Source: Amoebophrya sp. A120
Lineage: Eukaryota; Sar; Dinophyceae; Syndiniales; Amoebophryaceae
Direction of reading: 5' to 3'
NCBI GenBank assembly: GCA_905178155.1
Contig: CAJINV010000012.1
Location: forward strand, 802,004-866,003
DNA length: 64,000 nt
Shown: positions 1-11,000 of the stretch, one piece after another
Layout of the letters: the number at the start of each line of letters is the position of its first letter
Numbering within the stretch: position 1 is the first letter of the stretch
The notes under the pieces: model-generated
What the model was told of the DNA's origin: nothing
Seen by the model: only the letters and a program-made list of their open reading frames with translations
Databases searched by the model: none
Made by a program: the position numbers and the translations under genes

Positions 1-90
1 AACAGTCCAAGAACTTGTAGTACGGAGATAAACAAAAGCGCTATTTATGTGTGTTCGCCATGTTGCGGCCCATCATCCATGTGCTAGCGC

Positions 91-3000
91 TTATCGTCCA
101 TTTCCCATCCTTCTTCCGACTTCCTCAGTACTAGACTCATATACCTCGATGTACCTCCGTCCCAGCATCGCGTTGTGAAATTTGCTCACCGCGTCCCGGA
201 CATCAGACGCGTGGCGGAGCTTCACGTAGGCCTGGCCGGTGGCTCGGTTGCCGTTCTGTGATGATGTTGCGAGACGGTGGTTGTAAATTTCAATTTGTCA
301 TGCGAAACCAAAATGCCATGCATACGATGTCATGCGCATGCAGCAGAATGTACATCTACATTTTCATTTTTATGTTCTATACCTTTTCTATAATCACGTC
401 CTTGTCCGCCTGGACTCCGTAGCCGAAGCTTTATCCTGTGCAAAAGTATCGCGCTCGTACTAATTGCGTTTATGCATTACAAATCTCTTTACTAAGGCGA
501 ATCCGCATCACAATTTGATTTGTAATGCTAAGTGAATTTGTAATGCAATTTATACTAGTAAGTACGATACTTTTGCAGTTCATAAGCTCAAAAACTCTGC
601 CACGTCGTGCTCGGTAGACTCGAATGGCAACCCGCGGAGTCGTATCAAACGCAAAAATGTCTGGGTCTGGAAAATCATGCTGCATATTTCTCATGGCCCA
701 TGACGCCTGTAATGCTTGACCTAGCATCGCAGACCTCCTGATCGATGCACCTTCCGCATGAGAAATGGCCTGTCCGTGTAGCAAAAACTGCACCCCTCTT
801 GTTGCTGGTCATGCAAAAATCCAAATTTTTTTAGAGTCCAAAAACAGCATGACAAGTTGCAATCTTCGAGACCCAGACATTTTTGCAGTTGATAAGTCGC
901 AACCAACCGTAATTGTCTCCGCCACGCGATCGACTGTTGCCACGGGACCCTCGTGGGGCTGTTTTTGATTTTCATTTTTTTATGTTTATTTGCATTTCGC
1001 AAAAACTAACTTTACCACTGTGATTGTGCTTGAATGCATGACAAGCCGCGTAGTTCCACTTTTTTTGTTTGCAACACAAATCTTTCGCAAAATATTAACG
1101 AATTATACGTGATCTCCTCATATCGCGCTCGCGGCCGCCGTCTCGTCGCCCTCTGCCTTGCGTTACATCGATGTATCGCTCCTCCATGTGTTTTTTATGG
1201 AGGCACTTCACTGCATCAGCAGCATCGAGGTGACCTGATTTAGTGTTGGATATCCTGCATTCGTTCGAAAGTAGATATTCGTGGCCGCGGCCCCTTGCCA
1301 TTAAGCTGCAAGCATTCCATTCACTCGAGCGGAATTTGCTGCATCAAGAATGTAGTAGAAGACAGACTGACATCACATCAAAGTCATGAGGATGTCGCAC
1401 AGAGAAGAGCTAGAGCAAGGAAGGGCATCAACAAATATAATCAAAATCCATAGGTGTATCGTCGATCTAATACTCAGCATCTTCACTAGCGCACTTCCCG
1501 CTGGTCTTCCGTCCCGGCCCATTGTTATGTACACCTGCTGTGCCTCGATCATAAACTCTGGCTCGAAGAAATTCACCACGTCCCTCTTCGTCGATCTAAA
1601 CGGAATCCCGTTCAGCTTCACCACCAGCGGATCGTCCTCTTCCGGTGTGTCGTGGGCGACGTTAGGGATCTGGTAACTTGATTGTCGGCTCCGGTCATCC
1701 CTCTCGTTACCCTTCTTCCCGCCCGCAGATCCGGAGTTGAAGGAGCTATAGCTGTCCTGTTGCCAATATGAATTGCAAAAGTATCGTATTCATCGTATAA
1801 ATGCATTACAAACTTCCTCATTATGAGAGATAAAATTTGTAATGCTGATTTACCTTAAGAGATAGATTTGTAATGCATGATTGCAATACGAGTACGATAC
1901 TTTTCCACAGGATAGCCAGCCCTTCTTGCCGAAGTCGCCTTTTCCTTTTTTCCCCTTGTCCTTGCCGTCCTTGCCCTTCTTTCCTTTTCCCTTCTTACCA
2001 CCGCCCTCCGGCTCCCCAGTGCCCACCATGATGCCCTGGGCACCATAGTACTTGGAGAGTTCGTCGATGTCTTGTTGCGTGCCCTGGGGACGAGTTGATG
2101 TGTAGTGGAAGTTGAAAATGGTACTTCTAATTTGTTGAAGTTGGTACATCAATGCAAGGTCAAGGTTTCTAAAACTACCAAGGTGGTTGATCTGTCATGC
2201 GGGGAAAAGAAAAATGCAGAAAAAAAATCACTCCATGTACTAAAATACCTTGAACAGCTCCAAGTATCTCCCCCCGACAACTTCCCCGGCTTTCTCTGTG
2301 CAACACTGGTCGCGCGTTTCTTTATCATTCAAAAACATCCAACAGTTTCCGGATCTTTTCCCGCCCTTTTTACCGGACATGAAAACCTCAATCAGAATGT
2401 CGGCGGGTGTAACAGCTGTTGTAGTTTTTGACGATATTTGTCATGCGAACTCAGTGATTCATGATATTCATTCTTCCAGAAGCATTTCATGCTGGTTTGT
2501 AAAAATCCTTCTAGTACAGTGTTCTACTAAGTACTTTGAGTCACAGAATTCGTTTATAAAAGTCCATTTTACCGTATTCCGCGAAGATTGTCGCGATGTC
2601 CTCTTCCGACACGTTAAACGGCAACCCTCTCACTTTGATCACGTTTTCATTCGTGATGTTCATGCCATTCGGCAGGTTCAACACGCCCGACACCGGAATT
2701 GCGGTCAAGTACTCCAACACTTCAGGGGCGGTTTCCGAGGAAATTAACCTGTGCCTCAGTTTGTCCTTATGTGCGCCGTCGGAAGCCAGGACCTCGATGA
2801 ACCGGTTGCCCATATACTTCTTGTGGTACGCCAGAAACTTGTTAAACTCGTTCTGTTGTGTGGTTTTTTGTTTCAAATTTTGAAGATGAATTGCGGCGTT
2901 TGATGCATGAACATGGAAACCTCAAATGGGTTCGCATCACAACAAGTCAATAAGAAAACACAAAGTGGAAACATGAAACAAGAGATGATGAAAAGTCTAC

Positions 3001-3546
3001 TTATTCATCATCAACATTTTTCGCATGCCAAAAACTGTGAGCCAGAGGGAAATATTAGGTTGAAGGTTTTTAGCTTCGCCTGGTGCAGCTACGTGGCCCG
3101 ATAGCCGCCCACACCCAAGAGCCTACCTTTCCACCTAGCCCACATGCTCCTTCCCAAACCATATCCGGAGCCAAACCATATAGAGTCGAAGCGATTTTCA
3201 TTTCCACGATGTTGAGATGTTGAAGATGATTTTAGCCCTTAAGGCTCTTGTTTCCCGAGACGATCTCTTCACTTCTACCATTTCTCGTTTCTATTATCCC
3301 TGAAGATCCAGCGCACATGATAACCACCTCGCATAAGAAAGAACCCAGCATCATCTTTACCTCATCCACACAGTCGACATAGCACTCCCCCGCGTGTGGT
3401 TTGGTCCCTCCCGGACGATCAGCGAGAAAATGAATGGCCGCCTCGTCGACCTGACCGTCGAAGAAGTCGACAATCGAGACCGCGTTGGCCTCGAAAGGCA
3501 GGCCGCGGCAGCGGACGCAGAGCCGCTTGGGCATGTGGTCCACCAT
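91..3546 (-). CDS. Four-RRM RNA-binding protein (hnRNP F/H/GRSF1/ESRP-like)
   Basis: Probable RNA-binding regulator of splicing or RNA processing. Exons on minus: 3361-3546, 2573-2852, 2249-2415, 1915-2083, about 1480-1767, 1109 to about 1245, 895-958, 585-642, 383-431, 91-255. Four quasi-RRM domains are visible by their RNP2-like starts VRCRGLPFE, IKVRGLPFNV, VKLNGIPFRS and LRLRGLPFES and their ends NRFIEV, GRYLEL, ERYIDV and RRYIEV. Every RRM is split by an intron between its two halves. A Lys/Gly-rich linker separates RRM2 and RRM3, and an Arg/Gly/Ser linker precedes RRM4. Introns at 2853-3360, 2416-2572, 2084-2248, 959-1108 and 256-382 are GT-AG; 1768-1914, 643-894 and 432-584 are introners. 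The start ATG (3544-3546) lies just before RRM1; stop TAA is at 91-93. The RRM3 intron (about 1245-1480) has unresolved ends. The RRM type is known for the hnRNP F/H and ESRP families; the exact role is inferred. Confidence 0.85.
432..584. mobile_element. Introner, family B
   Basis: Intron in RRM4 of the RRM protein. Ends are the family B TIR (TATCCTGTGCAAAAGTATCG and inverse). Flanks AGCTT/AGCTC, one mismatch. Removal with one flank copy gives the join AGC|TTC and continues RRM4. Confidence 0.9.
643..894. mobile_element. Introner, family A
   Basis: Intron just before the RRM4 start of the RRM protein. Family A TIR (TATCAAATGCAAAAATGTCT, then GGGTCTGGAA) at both ends; flanking repeat AGTCG. 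Splicing restores WLRLRGLPFES. Body close to the copy at 52455. Confidence 0.92.
1768..1914. mobile_element. Introner, family B
   Basis: Intron in the linker between RRM2 and RRM3. Flanks GCCAA/GCCAG. Removal joins the Lys/Gly-rich linker to GWQQDSYSS in frame. Confidence 0.88.
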
Positions 3547-4952
3547 TTTGGCTGATGCTGGCGGAGGTAGTAGAAGTAGATGAGAGATCCCGTATAAATA
3601 CTGCTCGTCGTGGTGCAGCTGGTGCTTGTAGCTGCGTCTTGACCCTCGTGCTGCCCGTCGAGTATTGAAAGCGGCCCAGTGTACTTCTAGAAAGCTTCCC
3701 TTCTTGTCCACCCAGAAATCCCGACAAACCTCCCAAGAACAGTTGTCTCCTGCCCGATGATTAGACTACTTATCCCGAAAGAGTCCCGCGAAAACCGTGT
3801 GATTTAGCCCCAGAGTGTTTTATCTCCCCTGGATGCAGTGGTCCAACAAGATTCGAAATCGAAAAGTCCCGAACCCGCCCGCAACCAAATTTGTTTGCTT
3901 TTCAATAATGTCCCAATTGCAAGCAGCTTGCTGTTTCAAGTCGAATTGCCCACAAATGAGTTGCAAATGTTGTAGAACCTACCGGTTTTTACCACCACCC
4001 TGAAAAGAAGTGCAAATATATCAGAAAACAAGCTTATAAATTGTGATCTTCGGCGCTTCTTCTAAAACGTCGAGCGGGTGCAATTTATATATTCCCTTCC
4101 TTCTTGCACTTGCACGGCCCTGGTTGCATTGAAATCAGGATAGGATTGGGAAACGAGAGTGTAAAAATATCAGAGGAACGCACGCGAGAATCGAGAAAAC
4201 CTCCAGATCCCAACTACCCAGATTTTTTTTGTTCCGTGAGAGCGGACTGCATTTCAGTCCAGTGGTACAACCATCTCCATTTATTTGGGAGCTAGATTTC
4301 AACACTTTTGCCCTGATTGCATGTTGTTCATTGTCCCATCAACATGTTCTTGAAGAAGCCTCAGCCTGCCACCACTTTTGAAACCCAAGTCGTGGCGAAG
4401 CGGCTAGTCTAGTAGATTTTATTCTATCAATTGCCGCTTATGATGATCCCTGCGCTTGCAGCTCGCTAGAAAATTTGAAACTCTTGGTAGTGCTCGCCCA
4501 AAGTAACCTCCTGCTGTTGTATCTAATTCTAATCTACAGCCCGAAATAAAAATACCTCCCGGGGGGGATGCAAGCAGTCTTCAGACCCGGACATAATCAA
4601 GGAACATTTCCAGTTTGCCTTCGACATACTCGCAAAAATATGGTCAGACCGGGAAACATTTCGAACACGTGGATTTTTTCTGTTCTTGATCTCATTCATG
4701 AGAAAGAAAGAGAGCAGACGCCATGCTATCAGCCATGTTACGTCGCCTACTCTTCAAGGCACGCGAGGGCAGCTCGGTGCAGTCTTAGTTTGTTTTTATT
4801 GATTTTGTATTTGATGCGAATCAATTGCACTTTCAATGCGTCCAGATTGAAGCAATACTGATCACATCAAAGCAAAGGCAGTCGTTTATTATGTCGCTTG
4901 TTGAAGTTCTTCTGCTTGTTCAGAGGATCATTTTTTGGCGAGATGAAAATTG
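3547..4952. other. Gene-free stretch
   Basis: Upstream of the RRM gene and downstream of the small Tim gene. Only short ORFs without recognisable motifs; no TIR pair or tandem repeat found. Confidence 0.5.
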
Positions 4953-5702
4953 CTACGCAAAATATCCCTCCGTCGGGTCCTTGACCGATCTCAAAGGCAT
5001 GGTTCCGTCGACACTTGCATCAAATGCAAAAGTGTCTGGGTCCGGGAGATTGCAAGACTTGTCATGCAGGTTTTCCATGACCCACGAGATCTGGAATGCG
5101 GGGCCTCCCATGACAGATTCTGTGGGGTCTCTATCATGCCTATCCTGCATGAGAAACTCCCTCTTAACTTGACCGAAAGTGGACAGCTTTTGGCACTCAT
5201 GCAACATCATTTTTGCATGGTTCAGATTTAGCATGACAAATTGCATCTTTGCAGACCCAGACATATTTGCAATGCATAACTTGCGTCTTTCTGCGCCCCG
5301 GCTTGTGACATCAGGTACTGATTTATGAATGTGCACAACTCCCCCTCCCCTTCATTTGTCATGCAAAATGTCGAATCGAGGCTGTGCCGCTTAGCACTGT
5401 TTGCATGATAAGTTCTGACAGCCCAAATAGCAGCACTACAATCCTGGCACATCTGTCATGCTAAACATGCAGTCTCGCTGGCACTTGTATTGCCGTTCAT
5501 GCTATAGCTATACAAATGAGGGGGAGGGGGAGTAGTTGTGCACTCTCATATGATTTAAAAAATATTTGGACTCCGTCCACCTCTGTGCGCACCGCCAGAC
5601 ACAGGTCTTCTGCGAGCTGGAGAGTTGTTTGGACGGGGCGCCGGGGTTGCACTGCTGGTAACACCTGGAAGAGAGCTTCAACATCTCTTTCTGCTCTTTC
5701 AT
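4953..5702 (-). CDS. Small Tim chaperone (Tim8/9/10/13 family), start uncertain
   Basis: Mitochondrial intermembrane-space chaperone that escorts membrane proteins after TOM passage. Exons on minus: 5551-5702, 5279-5323, 4953-5018; stop TAG at 4953-4955. The twin CX3C signature is present: CYQQC, fifteen residues, then CVWRC, followed by the amphipathic stretch AQRWTESKYFLNQYLMSQ. Both introners (5324-5550, 5019-5278) must be removed with one flank copy, and the length from the ATG at 5700-5702 is then 84 codons including stop, the usual size of the family. Another introner (5725-5930) lies just upstream and its removal adds NLNPNQLAEV before this Met, so the true start is probably further up and was not found. 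Which member of the family it is cannot be told. Confidence 0.75.
5019..5278. mobile_element. Introner, family A
   Basis: Last intron of the small Tim gene; flanks ACTTGC on both sides. Removal joins GAQKDAS to VDGTMPL in frame. Confidence 0.88.
5324..5550. mobile_element. Introner, family C
   Basis: TIR TATGAGAGTGCACAACTCCC-like at both ends, flanks TGATT. Removal restores ESKYFLNQYLMSQAG of the small Tim protein. Confidence 0.9.
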
Positions 5703-5724
5703 CACTTCCGCAAGCTGGTTTGGG

Positions 5725-5930
5725 TATCCAAGAAAAAAAGTTCGTCACGATCACTCATGCGCATTCTTGCAATACAAAATTGCTTGTCATGCGTAAAAAT
5801 GCATTACAGCCAAACTTCATTACGGATTTCCCTAGTGTTTCTGCAATACAAGGAAACTTTGTGATGCTGAGAAAATTTGTAATGCAAAACCTGCAAGTTA
5901 GATACTGTGACAAACTTTTTTCTCTCCATA
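5725..5930. mobile_element. Introner, family N (E-related)
   Basis: Ends TATCCAAGAAAAAAAGTTCG and its near-inverse, flanks TTGGG/TTGAG. Body carries the GCATTACAAA/TTTGTAATGC motif. Located at the 5' end of the small Tim gene. Confidence 0.75.
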
Positions 5931-6284
5931 TTGAGGTTTTTTGATTTATTGGAATTGGTGAATCATGGTTATGGAGGGCTATCTACTTCAATTCGAATCG
6001 GGCGGGATGTGGTACTAGTACTGCATCACAGCAGGCTCAGCTAGTGAGCATCTACATCTCTTCATAGGTATGAACTACCAAAATTAAGAAGTAGAAAAAT
6101 GACCTCTACTACCTGCAGCACTGCAAGCTGCTGCTGTTGCGCCGCTGTCAGATTTTGGTCCTGCATTTCGGTGGAACTCGCGGGACACGTTCCCTTGCAG
6201 CCGGCTGCTTACTGACGCCCGATAGTTTACTGCTTACCGTGCTATCTACTCCCGTATACAACTCTGGCTTGCGAAAAGAATGCA

Positions 6285-6527
6285 GTGGAGGTGGACATGG
6301 GTCGTTCTTTCTCTAGTCTCGAATTCGAAATGCTACTAGACGCAAGAAGTGAAGATGGTTTCATCGGTTTTGAACATGTTGAAGAATATGAAATAATCAA
6401 CTGGGATAGCAAATTACCTTTTTTACAGCATTTTGAAGAACGTCAACTTCATGCTGCGCCTGCATCTGCATGGTTAGATAGATACAAACCTCGACCTGTG
6501 GTCGCTGAAGCATCATCGATTTACTGA
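6285..6527 (+). CDS. Possible 80-aa ORF, function unknown
   Basis: A plus-strand ORF with a complete start and stop, acidic N-terminal half and basic C-terminus. It ends exactly where the TIR element at 6528 begins, so the stop may be created by that insertion and the ORF may once have been longer. No domain recognised; it opposes the direction of all other genes and could be chance. Confidence 0.2.
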   Translation: MEVDMGRSFSSLEFEMLLDARSEDGFIGFEHVEEYEIINWDSKLPFLQHFEERQLHAAPASAWLDRYKPRPVVAEASSIY

Positions 6528-7328
6528 GTGGAAAATTTCACAAATACAAATATCTGCAAAAATTGGCCTTTAGAGGGTTCAGGGCTGCTGGGAGGGGGTC
6601 CAGGGTCTGCGAAACGCAACGCCGGCGAGTCGAACAGCAGCACAGCAACAGTGCGCGGCGTTCTTCTGTCCGGCAAGGTCCGGAGGGTTTGGCGTCGCTG
6701 GAGGCCATACCGGACGACCACGAGCATGCATGTACTTCAACAACAAAATCAGAAGGCTGCTTCCTTTCCTTTTCGTCGAATCCGCCGATGCGGTTTGTCG
6801 TTTAGCTCGTGATTGGAGCAAAAAAACGCTATTCCCACTCGGTAACTTTCCACAAATGAACAGACCCGACCCCTCCGGAGACCCCAAGATCTGGGGCCCT
6901 TCGGAACAACCAAACTCCCAATTCCCGCTTGGTAACTTTCCACAAATGAAAAGGCAGGGGGGTCCGGCGACCCCTGCCGGAGAGGTCGCCCGCGAGCATT
7001 TTTCTGCGTCATTTTGATGCGATTTTCCCCTTTCGGCGATTCGCCGCGACCTATTACTGCCTCCGCATGCGCCGCATGGCGCCGGAGTTCCGGGCACCAT
7101 GGCGCGGCCCCAAGAGCCCTAGTGCCGCCCTGCTAGGCGGCCCGCGCTGGTGCGACTTTGGTCGGGTTAAATGGCGACCGCCTGAGATGAATGCTCTGGC
7201 GCCCCTCCCAAGGATGCCCGACAGGGCCTGAATTGCTGAAAAGCATAAAACTGGGCGCCTGCTTCTCTGCAGTTTTGTCCTTTAAACATCAACTTTTGCA
7301 GATCTTTGTATTTGTGAAATTTTCCCCT
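6528..7328. mobile_element. Non-coding TIR element, about 800 bp
   Basis: Left end GGAAAATTTCACAAATACAA and right end (inverse complement at about 7290-7328) match over about 35 bp with few mismatches. The interior is GC-rich, has no convincing transposase ORF, and holds a direct repeat of about 20 bp (GGTAACTTTCCACAAATGAA) at about 6840 and 6930. Looks like a MITE-type or very large introner-type element. A target duplication was not resolved. Confidence 0.65.
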
Positions 7329-8034
7329 TAGTACGATTGAGAACTTACTTACTAGCAGTTATCTGGAGCAACTCAGGGAGACTCAGCGACGATCCAATCT
7401 TGCGGCCAAACGGCAAACCATGGATCTTCCTCGCTGCAGCAGGAGCACAACTACACTGAGTGTACTTCTCGAGGAGCGCTTTTACTGGACAGGAGAAAAA
7501 AAAATTAGCGTGATCTTCCGGTCGTCACCGTCAGGAGATTAGTAGAACAACGCGCTTCAACAACTACTCCAGCACCTTCAGAACAGCACCACGCTCCGGC
7601 TCGGTCGGACTTGTTATTTCAGTTCTTTCACATACGAGATTGCTGTGTCAGTCCTGTGCGTGCAAAAATGAGTACAGTAAACAAAAAGCGCGTCGCTCGG
7701 TTTTTTCGGTTTTTTGTTCATCTTCAGCTTTCATACAACAGTAATTCCAGGCTCTAGCTCGTAAGTCGTAGCGCGGAATAAACAAGACTTCTTTGAAGGT
7801 TTTTTGGTAATCAATGGTATTGGTTAGAGGCAAAAAGAAATCATTAATAAGTAGAAAATCTTCATCAACGATTCGTAGTAGATTGCTCCTGGAGCAGATC
7901 ATTTTCAAACTAAAGAACTGGAAGATAGCGCCAGCAGTGGTGCCACCACTCCACGTTCATTATCATTAAAAGTCGCATGCAAAAAAAGCATCTGTTTCTA
8001 CTTCATTTCTTTATTTATTCAGTGATTCATCTCT
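7329..8034. other. Gene-free stretch downstream of the SEL1L-like gene
   Basis: Probably 3' flank of the SEL1L-like gene. A minus ORF at 7648-7908 has no recognisable feature. No repeats noted. Confidence 0.4.
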
Positions 8035-11000
8035 TCACTCATCCTTCTGCTTATCTTTATTCCCACCAGCAGCGCCAGCTACCTGCTTGTTTTTCTGAAG
8101 TTGCGATGTCTTGGTCGCAGCGTTCGCTTCCACGCGCCCAGCACTAGAACCTGCAGCTTCTTCCGTACCAGCCGCACCATCACCTCCACTATCCCCTTTC
8201 TTCTTCAAAAATCCCTTCACAGACCTGACCACCGCTTTCAGCAACACTAGCGACAACCAGACCACGAAAATCCAGCCAATCACGGTTCCGAGAATGCTAA
8301 GCCGCACAGCTGTCTCGATGGAGTTCTTGTTCTCGAGAAGGCGTTTCTGGAGGTGTTTTAACCGAAGTTTCGCGGTGGAGGCGTCCGGGTCTGTGTCTTT
8401 CGTGCTTTTAGTATTCTTCTTGTTGTTCTTCCCAATGGAGGCTTTGTTCGCCGAAGTTGAACCTTCTTCCTCATCCAGTCCAACCTCCTTTATCGCTTTC
8501 GCAACGTTGCAGTCCACCCCCTGGTACACCGCATTGAATAGATCACTCAAATTTGTTTCATTTTCTCCATCCTCGTCCCCGACTGCAAGCAGCATCATCA
8601 AGGTTGAGGGAGAGAAGATCCTCAGCATAACCACCGAACTCGGCTTGGAAGAGGCCACTTTCCAAGAGGCACTGGCCACATCCCGCTTTATCACGCAATG
8701 ATCCAACACGGTGGACACCAGCTGCAAAACCAAACCCGCAATCGAAGTTGTGGCGTGCAAAAAGTTCGGCATGAGCAGTTCCTGGCCGTCTTCCCGCTCC
8801 TGCATCAGAAACTTCAACTGCCGGAAGAGGGAGTCGGGTATTAAGAGGAAAAATCCCCCCTCCCCGTATCGAAAAGGTATGTTTCCGGAAATTTGTGTTG
8901 CTGATTTGAGACCACAAATCACGTCTGTGTTGCAAGAAGGCAACTCCACAAGCTCCGCAGCATTGTGCGGGCGGTCTGTGATGCTGATGGGCCTACAGCA
9001 CGGACGTTTCTCATGCTAGACGCCTAGGCCAGAACCTCTCTACTCAGGCTTAGTATGGGGCTGCATTCCTCTCCAGCAAGACAAATCTTATTTGTGTACG
9101 CAAATCCTGCATTAGAAACTTCGTTTTGATATGGGGAGGGGGGATTTTTCCTACTTTTGATATCGGGGAGTTCTTTCTTGCTGTATTTCGCCTTCAACTC
9201 GTTGCAGTAGACGATTCTCCATCCTGTGCAACGGTATCGCACTCGTACTAATTGCAGATATGCATGACAAATCCAACCTTCTACCACAAATAGCATGACA
9301 AATTGCATTTTTGTTCTTGCGAAAATTATTTGTAATGCAATTTATACTAGTACGATGCTTTTGCACAGCATATCCTCTTCGCGATCTCCGGGTCGAAATG
9401 CTCGGACGACGCAGGAGCTGGTTGGTTATGGTTTTCGCCTTCCTGCTCTTTTCCGTCTTGTTTAGAAGATTTCGAAGCAGCACGACCAGCAGATTCCGAA
9501 GACCCGGACTGTGATTCATCTCCTGAGTCTAGTGTGGCTTTATTTGATGTTCCTTTTCCGCCTTGATTTGTTTTTACATACTTCGATTTGTTCTTGTTCT
9601 TTTTCGCCAATTTCTTCAGTCGTTTCTCCTCTTCCTCAGCCTATTTATGACAGTGCACAACTCCCCCTCCCCCTCATTTGTATAGCATGAAGTAGATGAA
9701 CGGCAATACAAGCATCAGGAAGAAAAAGAATGACGGTTTTGCATGACAAATTTGCACTGGAGTGTAGTGCAGCTATTTGGGCTACCAGAACTTGTCATGC
9801 AAACAGTGCCAAGAGGCAATGTGTGGATTGGGTGCGTTGCATGACAGATGAGGGGAGGGGGAGTTGTGCATTGTCATACCATTCCTCGACCTGTTCACAG
9901 TACAGCACCGCAGAGTGTCCGAACAGACCCGCCTTCTCGTAATTTTCCGCCGCTTTGTCCCGGTTCCCCGTCCGCAGCGCGAGTTGAGCGGCGCAGAGAA
10001 AGGGGGATTCGATGCAGGAGGCGGATTCGTGTTTGTAGATTTCCATTTCCTCGCTGGGAGTGGTTGTAATGGTCCCTGTGAACAAAGGCAGCTGCTGCAC
10101 CTCCGGCGATAGCTGCTTGCCAAGCACAAGCTGGTCGTGTGCCGGAGTACTCGTTGTTGTCCCGTTCGCCACTAACTCAAACGTGATCGCCGATTGATCG
10201 CCCGCCACGTCCATGCTGTCGCAATTTTCGCTCAATTGGCAATACCCGGACTGGTAAAACGTCAGGAACCTACACACTTGCCGGTCCTTGCACTCCCGGA
10301 CGCAGGACTGGAAATTGTGGTCGCCCTCGTTGTAAAGCCATTTTTGCTTGCCCTTTTTACAGTCGCCGGAAGGGCAGCAGAAAAAGTACCGGGAGAAGGG
10401 AAGGAGAAGCTTGTCGACGTCCACTTGCGAGGTCATGGATGAATCGACTTCACCGGCCTGCGTTAATACGGACGACGCTTCCGTATTGCTGGCACGACTA
10501 CTGCTTCCCGAGTCTCCACCTCCGAGCGAAAGCATGGACTTGATCATGGAGCTTGCAGTCGATTTTATTGTTCCAAGATCATTCCCTCCCCCCGTTAAAT
10601 ACTGCTCGATATCACTTTTCGAGAATTTTGACAACAAATCCACCGCCGACCTGGCCGCCAATTCGTGCCCCGTTTCCGCTATCAACCCGTACACTAATGC
10701 CGCTCCGGGAGACACCCGGCTCGTCGACAGCCCCCGGGATTTTGAGAAGTAAATCTCCTGCGTCCTCGTCGCGATCGCGTACATTAGCCTCGACACGGGT
10801 TCCATATCGTACGCCGCGTTTAAGAGGTGCTTTAACATCGGGCAGAACAAAGCGGATTGTTTTTCTCTCAAATCCAACAACCGCACCACCATGTACTCGT
10901 ACCTCTTTTCCGAGGCCATGGTTAACACCGCCAGCTGGTCACTCGCCTGCTGCGATTCCTGATAGGAGTGTAACAAAAGCAACGCCTTCCAGATATCGAC

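Noticed and set aside
7648-7908. Minus ORF of 86 codons downstream of the SEL1L-like gene
   Set aside because: No motif and no introner; likely 3' flank.
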